DNA of 64,000 nucleotides, taken from the NCBI GenBank assembly GCA_938015295.1, contig CALLQB010000001.1:41260-105259 (forward strand). The letters run 5' to 3'. Numbering within the stretch: the stretch's first letter is position 1; each line of letters starts with the position of its first letter. The notes beneath the pieces were generated by a model that saw only the letters and a program-made list of their open reading frames with translations, was not told where the DNA came from and did not search any database. This DNA is from an uncultured Acidimicrobiales bacterium (GTDB taxonomy: Bacteria; Actinomycetota; Acidimicrobiia; Acidimicrobiales; SHLQ01). The position numbers and the translations under genes are program-made. Of this stretch, positions 47,474-56,411 are shown one piece after another.

Positions 47474-47510
47474 TTGTTGTGAAGCGACACGACGTGTCGC
47501 TTCACAACAA
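47474..47510. promoter_or_regulatory. 37-bp perfect palindrome upstream of ftsK
   Basis: The left arm TTGTTGTGAAGCGACAC (47474-47490) is exactly repeated in inverted form at 47494-47510, with GAC between; counting the inner G/C pair, 18 bp each side of one base. It lies 27 bases after the rsmB stop and 110 bases before the ftsK GTG. There is no T-run on either strand, so a classic terminator is unlikely. It could be an operator for a dimeric protein, a processing hairpin or a mobile-element remnant. Confidence 0.75.
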
Positions 47511-47620
47511 CAGAACGGTTGGATGCCACTCTCGGTCGTTCAAATGAACGCATAGAGCGCGTGAGTGCACACTGACGGTCGATATTTTGAGGTGAAATTG
47601 CTGTTGCTCCTGTTAGCGTT

Positions 47621-50398
47621 GTGACCGTTGTGACAACCAAAAGCCGGTCCACGAGAGCCAAGAGCTCATCCACTCGCTCGGGTACAACGGTGCCCCGTTC
47701 GACGTCGAAGAAAACAACTTCGACGCGGGCAGGCGGAACAACAAAGAAGGCTGCGGTAAAGAAACGTCCGGCCTCCGCCGCAAAGTCGGCGCCAAGGCAG
47801 GCAGCAAAACAGACAGCAAAACAGACAGCTAGGTCCAAATCGTCAAGTACGAAATCCACCCGCACCAAGCAGCCGCAGCGCACCACCACCAACGAAGCCG
47901 TCAACGAGGCCTTTGCCGATCACGGAGCCGATCTTTGGGGGCTCATCCTCATCGCGGTGGGCCTCTTTGCCTCGCTAGCCACCTACGCGGAGATGGCCGG
48001 TCCGCTAGGGCGGCTCTACGACGGGTTCTTTGGCTGGCTCATTGGTCTTGTGCGGGCGTGGATCCCGGTCGGTCTCATTGGGTTTGGCATCGTGCTGGTC
48101 CGCGGCAAAGCTGACGACCCCTCACCGGAGGGCGACCGGCAGCTCACCATGCGGTTCGCCGTTGGTGCGGTGTTGACCGTTGTCGCCGTCAGCGGCCTGT
48201 TGCATGTTTACCGCGGTCGTCCGAACCTCGAAGCCGGGGTTCACGCCCTAAGTAATGCTGGCGGAATCCTCGGACTCGCAACCGGCGGCGTCCTACTGAA
48301 GGTCGCCGCATTCTGGGGTGCTGTGCTCGTTCTCGGCACGATTGCGATCGTGGCCTTCCTGGTCATGAGCGGGATAACCGTGCGTTCGATTGCCGAAGCA
48401 ACGGCCAGCGGCCCTGAAGGTCGCCTGTCGATCGCCGAACGGCTGCGTTGGCTCCTCGAATCGCCAAGCGATCGGGACTTTCTCGATGGCGACATCGATC
48501 TGACCGATGACGGCATCGACCAGATAGACAACGGATCGTTCGACATCGGCGCCGATGGCAAGCTGCACATTCCTGACGACGATCATGACCCATCGAATGC
48601 CGTGCATTCCGATGAGTCGAACGAGCGGCGAATTGATGTCGACGCTGCGACCCCAGCGCCACCTCCGGCGCCGGCGGCCGCCGAGCGACCAAAGGTCGAA
48701 ATTCCAACCCGTCCCGCAGCCCCCTCGCCCAAGAAGCGCAGTATTGCCAAGAAAAGCGGCGACTGGGTCCTGCCACCGCTGAACCTTCTCGACGTCTCCG
48801 ATGCACAGTCCATCGACAAGCGCGCTGTCGAAGAACGAGGCCGAATTCTCGAAAACGCGCTCGCGGAACATGGTGTCGAAACTCGCCTGGTCGGCATGGT
48901 TGTCGGGCCGACGGTCACCCGTTACGAACTCGAGTTGGGGCCCGGTGTGAAAGTCGCCCGGGTCACCGCACTCAACAAGGACATCGCCTATGCCATGGCT
49001 TCGCCTGATGTGCGAATCCTGGCGCCGATTCCGGGCCGTCAGGCCATCGGAGTCGAGGTGCCAAACGCCAACCGAGAAATCGTGGCACTGGGCGATATTC
49101 TCGGCTCGCAGGAGGCGCGCGACGCCGATCACCCAATGGAAGCTGCGCTCGGTCGTGATATCAACGGCCGCTCGATGCTCGCCAACCTTGCAGCGATGCC
49201 ACATATCCTCATCGCCGGCGCAACCGGTGCTGGTAAGTCGTCGTGTATCAACAGCTTGATCACGTCGATCCTGATGCGGGCAACTCCCGACCAGGTTCGC
49301 ATGATTCTTGTCGACCCGAAGATGGTCGAGATGGGCCAGTACGAGCGGGTGCCACATCTGCTCACCCAACCAATCACCGACGCCAAAAAGGCAGCCAACG
49401 CGCTCGCCTGGGCTGTACGCGAGATGGAACGTCGCTACCAGTTGCTCAGCGAATGCAGCTTCCGCGACATTGGTGGCTACAACGAGGCCATCGCCGAGGG
49501 CAAGGTGAAGACCAAGCTCGGCCAGGTTGACTCCGAGGGCAACCCGCGCCAGTTCGAGCACATGCCATACATCGTTGTGGTCGTCGACGAACTCGCCGAC
49601 CTGATGATGGTTGCAGCCCGCGACGTCGAGGAATCGATCTGTCGTATCGCCCAGAAGGCCCGTGCGGTCGGCATCCACCTTGTCATCGCCACGCAGCGCC
49701 CGTCGGTCAACGTGATCACCGGTGTCATCAAGGCCAATGTGCCTGCCCGTCTGGCGTTTGCGGTGTCGAGCCTCGCTGATAGCCGAGTCATTCTTGATCA
49801 GCCGGGCGCCGAGCGTCTGGTCGGCAAAGGCGACATGCTCCTTATGGGACCCGCTTCAAGCACGCCACATCGCGTGCAAGGTTGCTGGGTTACCGAAGAA
49901 GAAGTTCGCAACGTGGTCGAGTTCTGGCGCGAGCAGCAGCCCGAACTCGTCGAGTCAGAGGGGGCCGAGGCCGATGAGCGCAGCGGCGCTTCGATGGATG
50001 CCGGAAACGGCAGCGCCTCCACCACCAACGAACTGGCAGCGCCCTCTGCAGCCGATGTGTCGGCCAGCACGGTCAAACATCTGCCGATCGCCAACGTGCC
50101 CTTCCCGCAGATGGCCGAGGTCGACGATCTCACCTCAGCGGCTCCTCCAGGAACGTTCGGCGCCGCGGCGGGTAACGACGACGACGAACTGCTGGTGCAA
50201 GCCACAGAACTCGTGGTGCAGAGCCAACTGGGTTCAACGTCGATGTTGCAGCGAAAGCTGCGGGTCGGGTTCGCCCGCGCTGGCCGCCTAATGGATCAGC
50301 TCGAAGAACGTGGTGTCGTTGGACCGAGCGAGGGTTCAAAGGCCCGTGAGGTGCTCATTAGTCCTGAGGATCTCGCAGCCGCTCAGCAGCAGGCGTAA
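47621..50398 (+). CDS. ftsK: DNA translocase FtsK/SpoIIIE
   Basis: 925 residues from GTG. The first 90 residues are Lys/Ser/Thr/Arg-rich and probably disordered. Several membrane helices follow (about 105-250), then a Pro-rich acidic linker. The motor has alpha and beta domains: VVGPTVTRYELELGPGVKV, Walker A LIAGATGAGKSSCINSLI, Walker B YIVVVVDELADLMM and ATQRPSVNVITGVIKAN. The C-terminal winged-helix gamma domain (QRKLRVGFARAGRLMDQLEE) reads KOPS-like polar DNA signals. It pumps chromosomal DNA at the division septum. Confidence 0.97.
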   Translation: MTVVTTKSRSTRAKSSSTRSGTTVPRSTSKKTTSTRAGGTTKKAAVKKRPASAAKSAPRQAAKQTAKQTARSKSSSTKSTRTKQPQRTTTNEAVNEAFADHGADLWGLILIAVGLFASLATYAEMAGPLGRLYDGFFGWLIGLVRAWIPVGLIGFGIVLVRGKADDPSPEGDRQLTMRFAVGAVLTVVAVSGLLHVYRGRPNLEAGVHALSNAGGILGLATGGVLLKVAAFWGAVLVLGTIAIVAFLVMSGITVRSIAEATASGPEGRLSIAERLRWLLESPSDRDFLDGDIDLTDDGIDQIDNGSFDIGADGKLHIPDDDHDPSNAVHSDESNERRIDVDAATPAPPPAPAAAERPKVEIPTRPAAPSPKKRSIAKKSGDWVLPPLNLLDVSDAQSIDKRAVEERGRILENALAEHGVETRLVGMVVGPTVTRYELELGPGVKVARVTALNKDIAYAMASPDVRILAPIPGRQAIGVEVPNANREIVALGDILGSQEARDADHPMEAALGRDINGRSMLANLAAMPHILIAGATGAGKSSCINSLITSILMRATPDQVRMILVDPKMVEMGQYERVPHLLTQPITDAKKAANALAWAVREMERRYQLLSECSFRDIGGYNEAIAEGKVKTKLGQVDSEGNPRQFEHMPYIVVVVDELADLMMVAARDVEESICRIAQKARAVGIHLVIATQRPSVNVITGVIKANVPARLAFAVSSLADSRVILDQPGAERLVGKGDMLLMGPASSTPHRVQGCWVTEEEVRNVVEFWREQQPELVESEGAEADERSGASMDAGNGSASTTNELAAPSAADVSASTVKHLPIANVPFPQMAEVDDLTSAAPPGTFGAAAGNDDDELLVQATELVVQSQLGSTSMLQRKLRVGFARAGRLMDQLEERGVVGPSEGSKAREVLISPEDLAAAQQQA

Positions 50399-50486
50399 TC
50401 GCCACCATAGCTTCTGGGTGCGTGTGCGCTGTGGCTGCCATGACGTTGGCTACGGACCCCGGCTACGGCCAACCAGTTCCTTCCAA

Positions 50487-51953
50487 CTAGCGGGTTTCGT
50501 CTGAAGGTTCTGCCCTGTCGTGGCTTGATCCAGAGGGGAATGTCACGATGACGCTCACCGCGGAGAGAAAGAAACATCCTGCAACCCAGAACCATGCCCA
50601 TTTGATGCCGCGCATAGTGGTGAGATCGGCCGTTGACGAGGCTGCTGCGATCAGGGTGATCGATACTGAAACGCCGAGCGCATACGCGGCCTGGCGAAGG
50701 GTGTTGTAGGTCGACGACGCTACGCCGAATTGGGCTTGGGGAATATCGGAAAGTCCGGCGCTCGACCAGGTGGCCACGGTGAGTCCGATGCCTGCGCCGA
50801 TGACCACACCAACGGGGACGAAGATAGCGAGTACTTGTGGCGTGTCGTCGAGCAGTAGTGCGTAGGCGAGGTAGCCGAGTCCACAGAGAACGCAGCCAAG
50901 GGCCAATAGCCACCGGTGGCCATACCGGTCGGCCAGTCGGCCGGTGATGGGGGAGACCACCGCAGCAAGGAGGGGCCCGGGGATCAGCGCCAGCCCAACG
51001 GTTCTGATCGGTTGATCCCAAACCTCCTGCAGCATCAGCGAGTTGACGAGAAACCCCGAGCCAAACGCGAGTCCGTAGAAGGTCACTCCCATGTTTGCGC
51101 TTCGGAACGACTGGTAACGAAAGAGCTCGAGGTTGATGAGCGGTTCGGGGTGCACTCGCGAGCGGCGGAGGAGTACCGGAATGAGGGTGAGACCTACAAC
51201 GAGCATGGCGACGACGCGAAGGTCGGCTAGGCCCCATCGTTCGCTCTGCACGACGGCGAACATGATGAGTGCCACAGCAGCGGTGCCGACCGGGACGCCG
51301 ATTGGGTCGACCTTGCCGGTTGCGTTGGGGTCCTTCGATTCATTGAGCAGCCGGGGTCCGATAAGTAGCACCAGAATGCAGAGCGGCACATTGACCCAGA
51401 AGATCGCCCGCCACGAGAACAGGTCGATAAGGATCGACCCGATGACCGGCCCTGCAACAGCTCCGAGTGACCCAGTTGCGCCGGCGATGCCGATTGCCGT
51501 GCTGCGTCGCGAGGGCGGGAATTCGGGCAACATGACGGCGAAGCCCGCGGCATTGACGACCGCACCGCCGACTCCTTGCACTAGGCGGGCGGCGATGAGG
51601 AACCCTGGCCCAGGAGCAAGCGCACATAACGCCGAACCGACCGCAAAGAGGGCCACGCCAGGTAGATAGACCTTCCGTCGGCCAAGGCTGTCAGCGAGGC
51701 GGCCCGACAACATGAGCAGGGCTCCGACCGTGATGCTGTAGCCCGACACGATCCAGCTCAGATCGCTCGACGAGACATCGAAGTCGTCGCGGATCGACGG
51801 GAATGCAACGTTGACTGCCGAGATGTCGATGACGACGAGGAACACCACCAGCGTGCTCACCGAGAGGGCGAGCCAGGCCTCTCTCGACACTGCGGTGTCG
51901 GGAGGCGAGGCCCCTGCGGGGAGCTGCGCTGTCGGTGGCGCTTTTGGTGACAT
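50487..51953 (-). CDS. MFS drug-efflux transporter, DHA2 (14-helix) family
   Basis: 488 residues with about 14 membrane segments. Motif C-like and family signatures: VVIDISAVNVAFPSIRDDF in helix 1, the loop SGRLADSLGRRKVYLPG and GAVAGPVIGSILIDLFSWRA, which match EmrB/QacA-type proton antiporters. It probably exports a toxic organic compound. It starts 18 bases after the VOC gene stop and shares that gene's promoter, which has the MerR layout. It converges on ftsK; the 88 bases between hold an imperfect GTTGGC/GCCAAC hairpin. Confidence 0.94.
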   Translation of the reverse strand: MSPKAPPTAQLPAGASPPDTAVSREAWLALSVSTLVVFLVVIDISAVNVAFPSIRDDFDVSSSDLSWIVSGYSITVGALLMLSGRLADSLGRRKVYLPGVALFAVGSALCALAPGPGFLIAARLVQGVGGAVVNAAGFAVMLPEFPPSRRSTAIGIAGATGSLGAVAGPVIGSILIDLFSWRAIFWVNVPLCILVLLIGPRLLNESKDPNATGKVDPIGVPVGTAAVALIMFAVVQSERWGLADLRVVAMLVVGLTLIPVLLRRSRVHPEPLINLELFRYQSFRSANMGVTFYGLAFGSGFLVNSLMLQEVWDQPIRTVGLALIPGPLLAAVVSPITGRLADRYGHRWLLALGCVLCGLGYLAYALLLDDTPQVLAIFVPVGVVIGAGIGLTVATWSSAGLSDIPQAQFGVASSTYNTLRQAAYALGVSVSITLIAAASSTADLTTMRGIKWAWFWVAGCFFLSAVSVIVTFPSGSSHDRAEPSDETR

Positions 51954-51971
51954 TGCTCCGGAACCTACTGC

Positions 51972-52376
51972 TCAAGCGGCGTAGCTGACGACCTCAAACT
52001 CGATGCCGTCGGTGTCGTCGAAATAGAACCGGCGGCCCGGCTCGTAGTCGCCGTGGTTGTAGGTGGCGAAGCCGGCTGCTTTGACTCGTGTTTCGGTGGC
52101 GTCGAGGTCGTCGACAACAATGCCGAGGTGATTGAGGCCGCCGACCACGCGGTAGGTGTCCGCTGGCGCAGTCGTGGTGACGACCTCCGAAGGTTCTGTC
52201 GCCGGTGTTTCTTGTGCGGTGTACACGGCGAGGTAGTGCGTGTCGGTGCCCACGTGTACGGTCCGCCCGCCGAGGGCGGAGTGTCCCTGCCAGCGCACAT
52301 GCCAGCCAAACAGCTCGCACAACAGCTTGGCGGTTGCTTCGGGGTTCTTCACGGTGAGGTTCACATGTTCAAGCAT
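51972..52376 (-). CDS. VOC-superfamily (glyoxalase/bleomycin-resistance-like) protein
   Basis: 134 residues with two beta-alpha-beta-beta-beta modules: MLEHVNLTVKNPEATAKLLC and GGLNHLGIVVDDLDATETRV. His and Glu residues at the usual metal positions (HVNLTV, HYLAVY, HLGIVV, EFEV) suggest a metal site. Members include glyoxalase I, ring-cleaving dioxygenases and proteins that bind antibiotics. The gene comes first in an apparent operon with a drug-efflux MFS pump, so a detoxification or resistance role is likely (inference). Confidence 0.88.
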   Translation of the reverse strand: MLEHVNLTVKNPEATAKLLCELFGWHVRWQGHSALGGRTVHVGTDTHYLAVYTAQETPATEPSEVVTTTAPADTYRVVGGLNHLGIVVDDLDATETRVKAAGFATYNHGDYEPGRRFYFDDTDGIEFEVVSYAA

Positions 52377-52434
52377 GATGATCTGTCTTCCTGTCTTGCT
52401 GTTCTTGTAGTTTCGGGGGCTTTCCCTAGAAGTA

Positions 52435-52465
52435 GGTGTACTGCCTCAACAAATGTTGAGGTCAA
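52435..52465 (-). promoter_or_regulatory. MerR/SoxR-type promoter and operator for the VOC-MFS operon
   Basis: On the minus strand, TTGACC (52465-52460) and TACACC (52440-52435) are separated by exactly 19 bp. Between them, and overlapping the first box, is the 18-bp dyad CCTCAACATTTGTTGAGG (52461-52444). A long spacer with a centred dyad of the form CCTCAA..TTGAGG is the hallmark of MerR-family promoters; the SoxR consensus has the same outer six bases. The predicted start of transcription is about 50 bases before the VOC ATG. No MerR gene is found in the window. Confidence 0.65.
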
Positions 52466-52550
52466 GAGGTTTTTCGTGAGAGTCAGGAAGTTTTCGCGAG
52501 AATCGAGCCGAATCTTGTGCTCGTCGAACCTTCTGCGCAAGGCTCCACCT

Positions 52551-53636
52551 ATGGAACTGGGTGTTTGCGTTGCGTCAAAGATCGACGATGTCGACTACAT
52601 CGTGCAGGCCGAGGCATTGGGTTTCACTCATGCATGGCTGGCCGACAGTCAGATGATTTGGAGCGACCCCTACGCCGTCTTGGCCTTAGCAGCGCAGGCA
52701 ACATCGACGATCAACCTGGGCACAGGTGTTGCCGTCGCCGGGACCCGACCCGCTCCGGTCACCGCCGCAGCCATGGCGACCATCAACCAGCTTGCCCCGG
52801 GCCGCACATTCTGCGGCATCGGAACCGGCAACACGGCGATGCGAATGATGGGTCACAAGCCGTTCCGAATTGCGGAGTTCGAGCGCTACCTTGCCGAGTT
52901 GAAGCCGTTGCTTCGAGGCGAGGAGGTTGACGTCGACTTCCGCGGCCGCGTTTCTCCGGTCAAACATCTGATGCCCACGGAGGGTTTCGTGAATTTTGTC
53001 GACCCGGTTCCGCTGTACATCAGCGGGTTTGGGCCACGCAGCCTCGGCCTCGCAAGCCGGTACGGCGATGGCGCAGTGCTCTCGATTCCGCCGGTAGCTG
53101 AACGAATGGAACGGGTCTGGCAGGGGTTGGTCAATGCTGCGTCGGAGGCGGGCCGAACGATCGATCGTTCGAATTTTGCCACCACGACGCTTACCACCAT
53201 CGTGGTCCTCGACGAGGGCGAGGCTGTCGACTCGGCGCGAAGCCGAGAACTCTGCGGAGCGTTTGCGATTGCAGCCGTGCACTATGCCTACGAGCAGTGG
53301 GCCCAATATGGACGAGAACCAACCGGGCCGGTGCGCGAATTCTGGCCCGAATACGTCGCGTTACTCGAAGAAGTGGCCCCCGAAGTTCGCCATCAACGCA
53401 TCCATGAAGGACACAACTGTTGGGTCGTTGAGCAAGAGAAGCAGTTCGTCACCAAAGCCCTGATCGAGGCAACGTGCCTGGTGGGCACCCGAGACCAAGT
53501 TTTGACCCGTCTTGGCGACCTTGACGAGGCTGGTCTCGATCAGGTCATGATCCTGCCGCCGCTTGCTCCTCGCTATGAGGTCCTCGAATCGGTTGGCAAC
53601 GAGATCATTCCGTGGCTCACATCGGCCAAGCGATGA
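52551..53636 (+). CDS. LLM-class (luciferase-like) flavin/F420-dependent oxidoreductase
   Basis: 361 residues from the ATG at 52551; a longer open frame upstream runs antisense through the VOC gene and is rejected. The TIM-barrel pattern of luciferase-like monooxygenases is clear: AEALGFTHAWLADSQMIWSD, INLGTGVAVAGTRPAPVTAA, GRTFCGIGTGNTAM, VPLYISGFGPRSLGLASRYG. In actinobacteria many such proteins use F420 instead of FMN; the cofactor is not settled here. Its stop overlaps the ATG of the acyl-CoA ligase gene (ATGA), which suggests a joint pathway. Confidence 0.9.
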   Translation: MELGVCVASKIDDVDYIVQAEALGFTHAWLADSQMIWSDPYAVLALAAQATSTINLGTGVAVAGTRPAPVTAAAMATINQLAPGRTFCGIGTGNTAMRMMGHKPFRIAEFERYLAELKPLLRGEEVDVDFRGRVSPVKHLMPTEGFVNFVDPVPLYISGFGPRSLGLASRYGDGAVLSIPPVAERMERVWQGLVNAASEAGRTIDRSNFATTTLTTIVVLDEGEAVDSARSRELCGAFAIAAVHYAYEQWAQYGREPTGPVREFWPEYVALLEEVAPEVRHQRIHEGHNCWVVEQEKQFVTKALIEATCLVGTRDQVLTRLGDLDEAGLDQVMILPPLAPRYEVLESVGNEIIPWLTSAKR

Positions 53637-55165
53637 TGGGCTGTTTCGTCGACCTCCTGGCGCAATCGACGTCGACGGTCACGTTTCTTGGCGGCGAATC
53701 GCCGGGTGTCTGGTCGGCCGAAGATTTGGCGATGGCCGGGCGCAGCGTTGCGGGGCGCTTACAAACAGGTGGCTTGGTAGCGGGCGATCGCCTTGGCCTC
53801 TGGATGCCTAATGGGCCTGCCTATGTCCAGGCACTGGCCGCGTGCTCGGCAGGTGGCTTTGTTGCGGTAAATGTCAACACGCGATTTAGCCTCGAAGAGG
53901 CACGTGATCTCATGCAGAGAAGCGGGGTCGCTGCGGTTGTCACCGACCGACCGTCAGACGTGCCGGACGGTGTTCATGCGATATCACTGGCCGACATCGA
54001 ATCGTCGACGGTAGGCCCAGCGACGGACCACCTACCCGATGCGGACGATCCTTTTGTGGTTTTCACCACCAGCGGCACGACGAGCAAACCGAAAATGGTG
54101 TTGCATCGCCAACGGTCGATCGTCGAGCACTCGGAGTTTGTTGCGCCCCACTTTGGGTACACACGACAAACCCCGATGCTTGTCGCGCTGCCGTTGTGCG
54201 GCGTGTTCGGCCTCAACACCTTCGCCGGGGGTATCGCAGGCAATGCGCCGATCTGGATGCTCGACGGCTTCGATGCCACAGCGGCCGCTCGGTTGATCGA
54301 GACCGAAAACATCGTGGTCGCGAATGGATCCGACGACATGTTCCACCGCATGCTCAGCACCGGCCACTCCCTGTCAACGCTTCGCATCGCTGGCTATGGT
54401 GCGTTTAATGCTGGCCTCGACAACATCGTCGAGGAGGCAGACGCAGCAGGTGCCTCGTTGTCAGGTGTGTACGGCATGAGCGAGGTGCAGGCCCTGTTTG
54501 CGCACCGCGATGTTGGCGAGCCGATGGTGACCCGTCGTCTCGCTGGCGGCGCCATGGTGGCGCCGAGCGCGTCTGTGCGGGCAGCCGATCCCGAGACTGG
54601 TTCGGTGCTCGAGCACGGACTCGATGGCGAGCTTCAACTTCGCGGTCCATCGCTGTTCGCCGGCTACCTCGCCGAGGGGGGAAGCCTCATCGACCCGGTG
54701 CTCACCGACGAAGCATTTGTCGACGGATGGTTTCGTACCGGCGATCTGGGTCGAACCCATGACGACGGTACCTTTACCTTCGTGACCCGGATGGGTGACG
54801 TATTGCGCCTCGGCGGCTTTCTTGTCGCCCCGGCCGAAATCGAGGAGGTGTTGGTGTCGCTTCCCGGCATTGCCGACGCACAAGTGGTCGCGGCGTCGAC
54901 CACCGCAGGCATGCGGCCCGTCGCATTCGTCATCGCCGACAGCTCACGGCCTGCACGGTCCTCATCGGTCGACGAGGCAGCCGTCATCGCTGCATGCGCC
55001 CAGCGCCTTGCCCGCTACAAATGCCCGGTGCGAGTTGTCACCGTTGATCAGTTTCCAACGACCGATGGGCCCAACGGCGTGAAGATTCAGCGGGCAAAGT
55101 TACGCGAGAAGGCCAAGGGGGTCGTGAGCCGCGACGCTTCAAGCGTCGGCTCAGCCAACAGCTGA
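53633..55165 (+). CDS. AMP-forming acyl-CoA synthetase/ligase
   Basis: 510 residues from ATG 53633, which overlaps the stop of the oxidoreductase gene; GTG 53612 is an alternative. ANL superfamily motifs: VFTTSGTTSKPKMVLH (A3), GVYGMSEVQALF (A5), GWFRTGDLGRTHDDG (A7) and GVKIQRAKLREK (A10 with the catalytic Lys). It activates a carboxylic acid to an acyl-CoA through an adenylate. The acid is unknown. The C-terminus has a short Ser-rich tail (DASSVGSANS). Confidence 0.93.
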   Translation: MMGCFVDLLAQSTSTVTFLGGESPGVWSAEDLAMAGRSVAGRLQTGGLVAGDRLGLWMPNGPAYVQALAACSAGGFVAVNVNTRFSLEEARDLMQRSGVAAVVTDRPSDVPDGVHAISLADIESSTVGPATDHLPDADDPFVVFTTSGTTSKPKMVLHRQRSIVEHSEFVAPHFGYTRQTPMLVALPLCGVFGLNTFAGGIAGNAPIWMLDGFDATAAARLIETENIVVANGSDDMFHRMLSTGHSLSTLRIAGYGAFNAGLDNIVEEADAAGASLSGVYGMSEVQALFAHRDVGEPMVTRRLAGGAMVAPSASVRAADPETGSVLEHGLDGELQLRGPSLFAGYLAEGGSLIDPVLTDEAFVDGWFRTGDLGRTHDDGTFTFVTRMGDVLRLGGFLVAPAEIEEVLVSLPGIADAQVVAASTTAGMRPVAFVIADSSRPARSSSVDEAAVIAACAQRLARYKCPVRVVTVDQFPTTDGPNGVKIQRAKLREKAKGVVSRDASSVGSANS

Positions 55166-55231
55166 CGATTTCGACGGAACTCAGCGATTGGTCGGTGGGG
55201 CGGCATCGCTGTCGGGCTAGATTGCACCTCT

Positions 55232-56167
55232 GTGATCTTTGCAATCTTGGCGGTCGTCGCCGGCCTTGTGCTCTTGACCTTTGCCGCTGACCAGTTCGTT
55301 CTCGGCGGTGCTCGACTGGCCACCAGTCTCAACATGTCGCCGATCGTCATCGGTGCGGTCGTGTTGGGCTTTGGCACCAGTGCACCCGAACTCTTGGTTT
55401 CAGGCATTGCAGCGTCGCGGGGCGAACTCGCTTTGGGCGTCGGCAACGTCGTGGGCTCAAACGTCGCGAACCTCAGTCTCGTGCTTGGGGCAGCAGCGCT
55501 CATTTCGCCGTTGCCGCTTCCCGCCAAGGCCATCGGTAGGGAAGCGCCGCTCGCGTTTGTCGCCGCAGGCCTGTTTGCTGTCCTTGTGCAGGGCGGGCTC
55601 AGCCGCACCGAGGGCATCATCATGTTGATGATTCTTGTGGCGGCCATTGGCTGGTTGCTCATGTCGGGCGAGGCCGATGTCGCCATCGACGAAGAATTCC
55701 TCGAAGACGAAACGTCGGTCTCCTACGAGGTCGGCCGAACCCTGGTGGGCCTGGTCGGAACCGTCGCCGGGGCGCAGCTGCTGGTCGAAGGCGCAACCTG
55801 GATCGCGGAAGATCTTGGTCTGAGCGGCGGCTTTGTTGGATTGACCATGGTGGCGATCGGCACCTCGCTGCCCGAACTCGTTACCGCCGTCGCAGCCGCT
55901 CGACGCAACGAAACCGAGCTGATCGTTGGAAACCTGCTCGGATCCAACCTCTTCAACAGCCTTGCGGTCGGCGGCGCAATAGCGGTGATCGGACCGGGCG
56001 CCGTTGGCGACGACAGCGTCGCGGTGACCGGAGTGTTGCTGATGATGGTCGTTTCGACGGTGGCAATTTTGTTCATGTTGACGAAACGTTTGGTCGTTCG
56101 GTGGGAGGCCGTTGTGCTTCTTCTGCTCTACATCACCACGGTCGCTACGGTCGGAACCGGTTCCTGA
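55232..56167 (+). CDS. Cation/Ca2+ exchanger family membrane protein (YrbG-like)
   Basis: 311 residues from GTG with about ten membrane helices. The two inverted alpha-repeats of the CaCA family are present: GFGTSAPELLVSGIAASRGE with GNVVGSNVANLSLVLG, and AIGTSLPELVTAVAAARRNE with GNLLGSNLFNSLAVGG. It exchanges Na+ or H+ for Ca2+ or another cation. An acidic loop between the halves (AIDEEFLEDETSVSYE) could sense ions. It starts 66 bases after the acyl-CoA ligase. Confidence 0.93.
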   Translation: MIFAILAVVAGLVLLTFAADQFVLGGARLATSLNMSPIVIGAVVLGFGTSAPELLVSGIAASRGELALGVGNVVGSNVANLSLVLGAAALISPLPLPAKAIGREAPLAFVAAGLFAVLVQGGLSRTEGIIMLMILVAAIGWLLMSGEADVAIDEEFLEDETSVSYEVGRTLVGLVGTVAGAQLLVEGATWIAEDLGLSGGFVGLTMVAIGTSLPELVTAVAAARRNETELIVGNLLGSNLFNSLAVGGAIAVIGPGAVGDDSVAVTGVLLMMVVSTVAILFMLTKRLVVRWEAVVLLLLYITTVATVGTGS

Positions 56168-56183
56168 CGGTATCCTCGGTCCC

Positions 56184-56411
56184 GTGTACGAAGACCGGGG
56201 CCTCGACTCCACCGCTGATGTCAGGATTTTGACCCGACTCCTGCTTGTGGGGCTGGTTGCGCTTGTCTTAAGCGCATTCTTCCTGTTCATCATTACCCAG
56301 AACTGGATCTATGCAGTTCTGCTGATCGTGCCCTATTCCCTCGTATCAGCCACCCAGTGGTACGCCGCAAAAAGACGAGCTGAGGAGCACGGCGCAGCCG
56401 GCGAATTCTGA
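56184..56411 (+). CDS. Small two-helix membrane protein upstream of rimO
   Basis: 75 residues from a GTG at 56184; a frame from 56112 would overlap the exchanger gene. Two membrane segments (ILTRLLLVGLVALVLSAFFL and IYAVLLIVPYSLVSATQWY) leave both ends probably in the cytoplasm, with a charged C-terminus (AAKRRAEEHGAAGEF). No family is recognised. The stop shares one base with the rimO ATG (TGATG), so it is translationally coupled to rimO. Confidence 0.75.
   Translation: MYEDRGLDSTADVRILTRLLLVGLVALVLSAFFLFIITQNWIYAVLLIVPYSLVSATQWYAAKRRAEEHGAAGEF

Noticed and set aside
48293..49678. 461-codon open frame on the minus strand inside ftsK
   Set aside because: It is fully antisense to an intact ftsK and mirrors its codon bias; no family features.
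50445..50473. GTTGGC/GCCAAC hairpin between the convergent ftsK and MFS genes as a terminator
   Set aside because: Short arms, a long mixed loop and no T-run on either strand.
52053..52550. N-terminal extension of the LLM oxidoreductase by 166 codons
   Set aside because: It runs antisense through the VOC gene and has no match to the family; the ATG at 52551 begins exactly at the conserved barrel.
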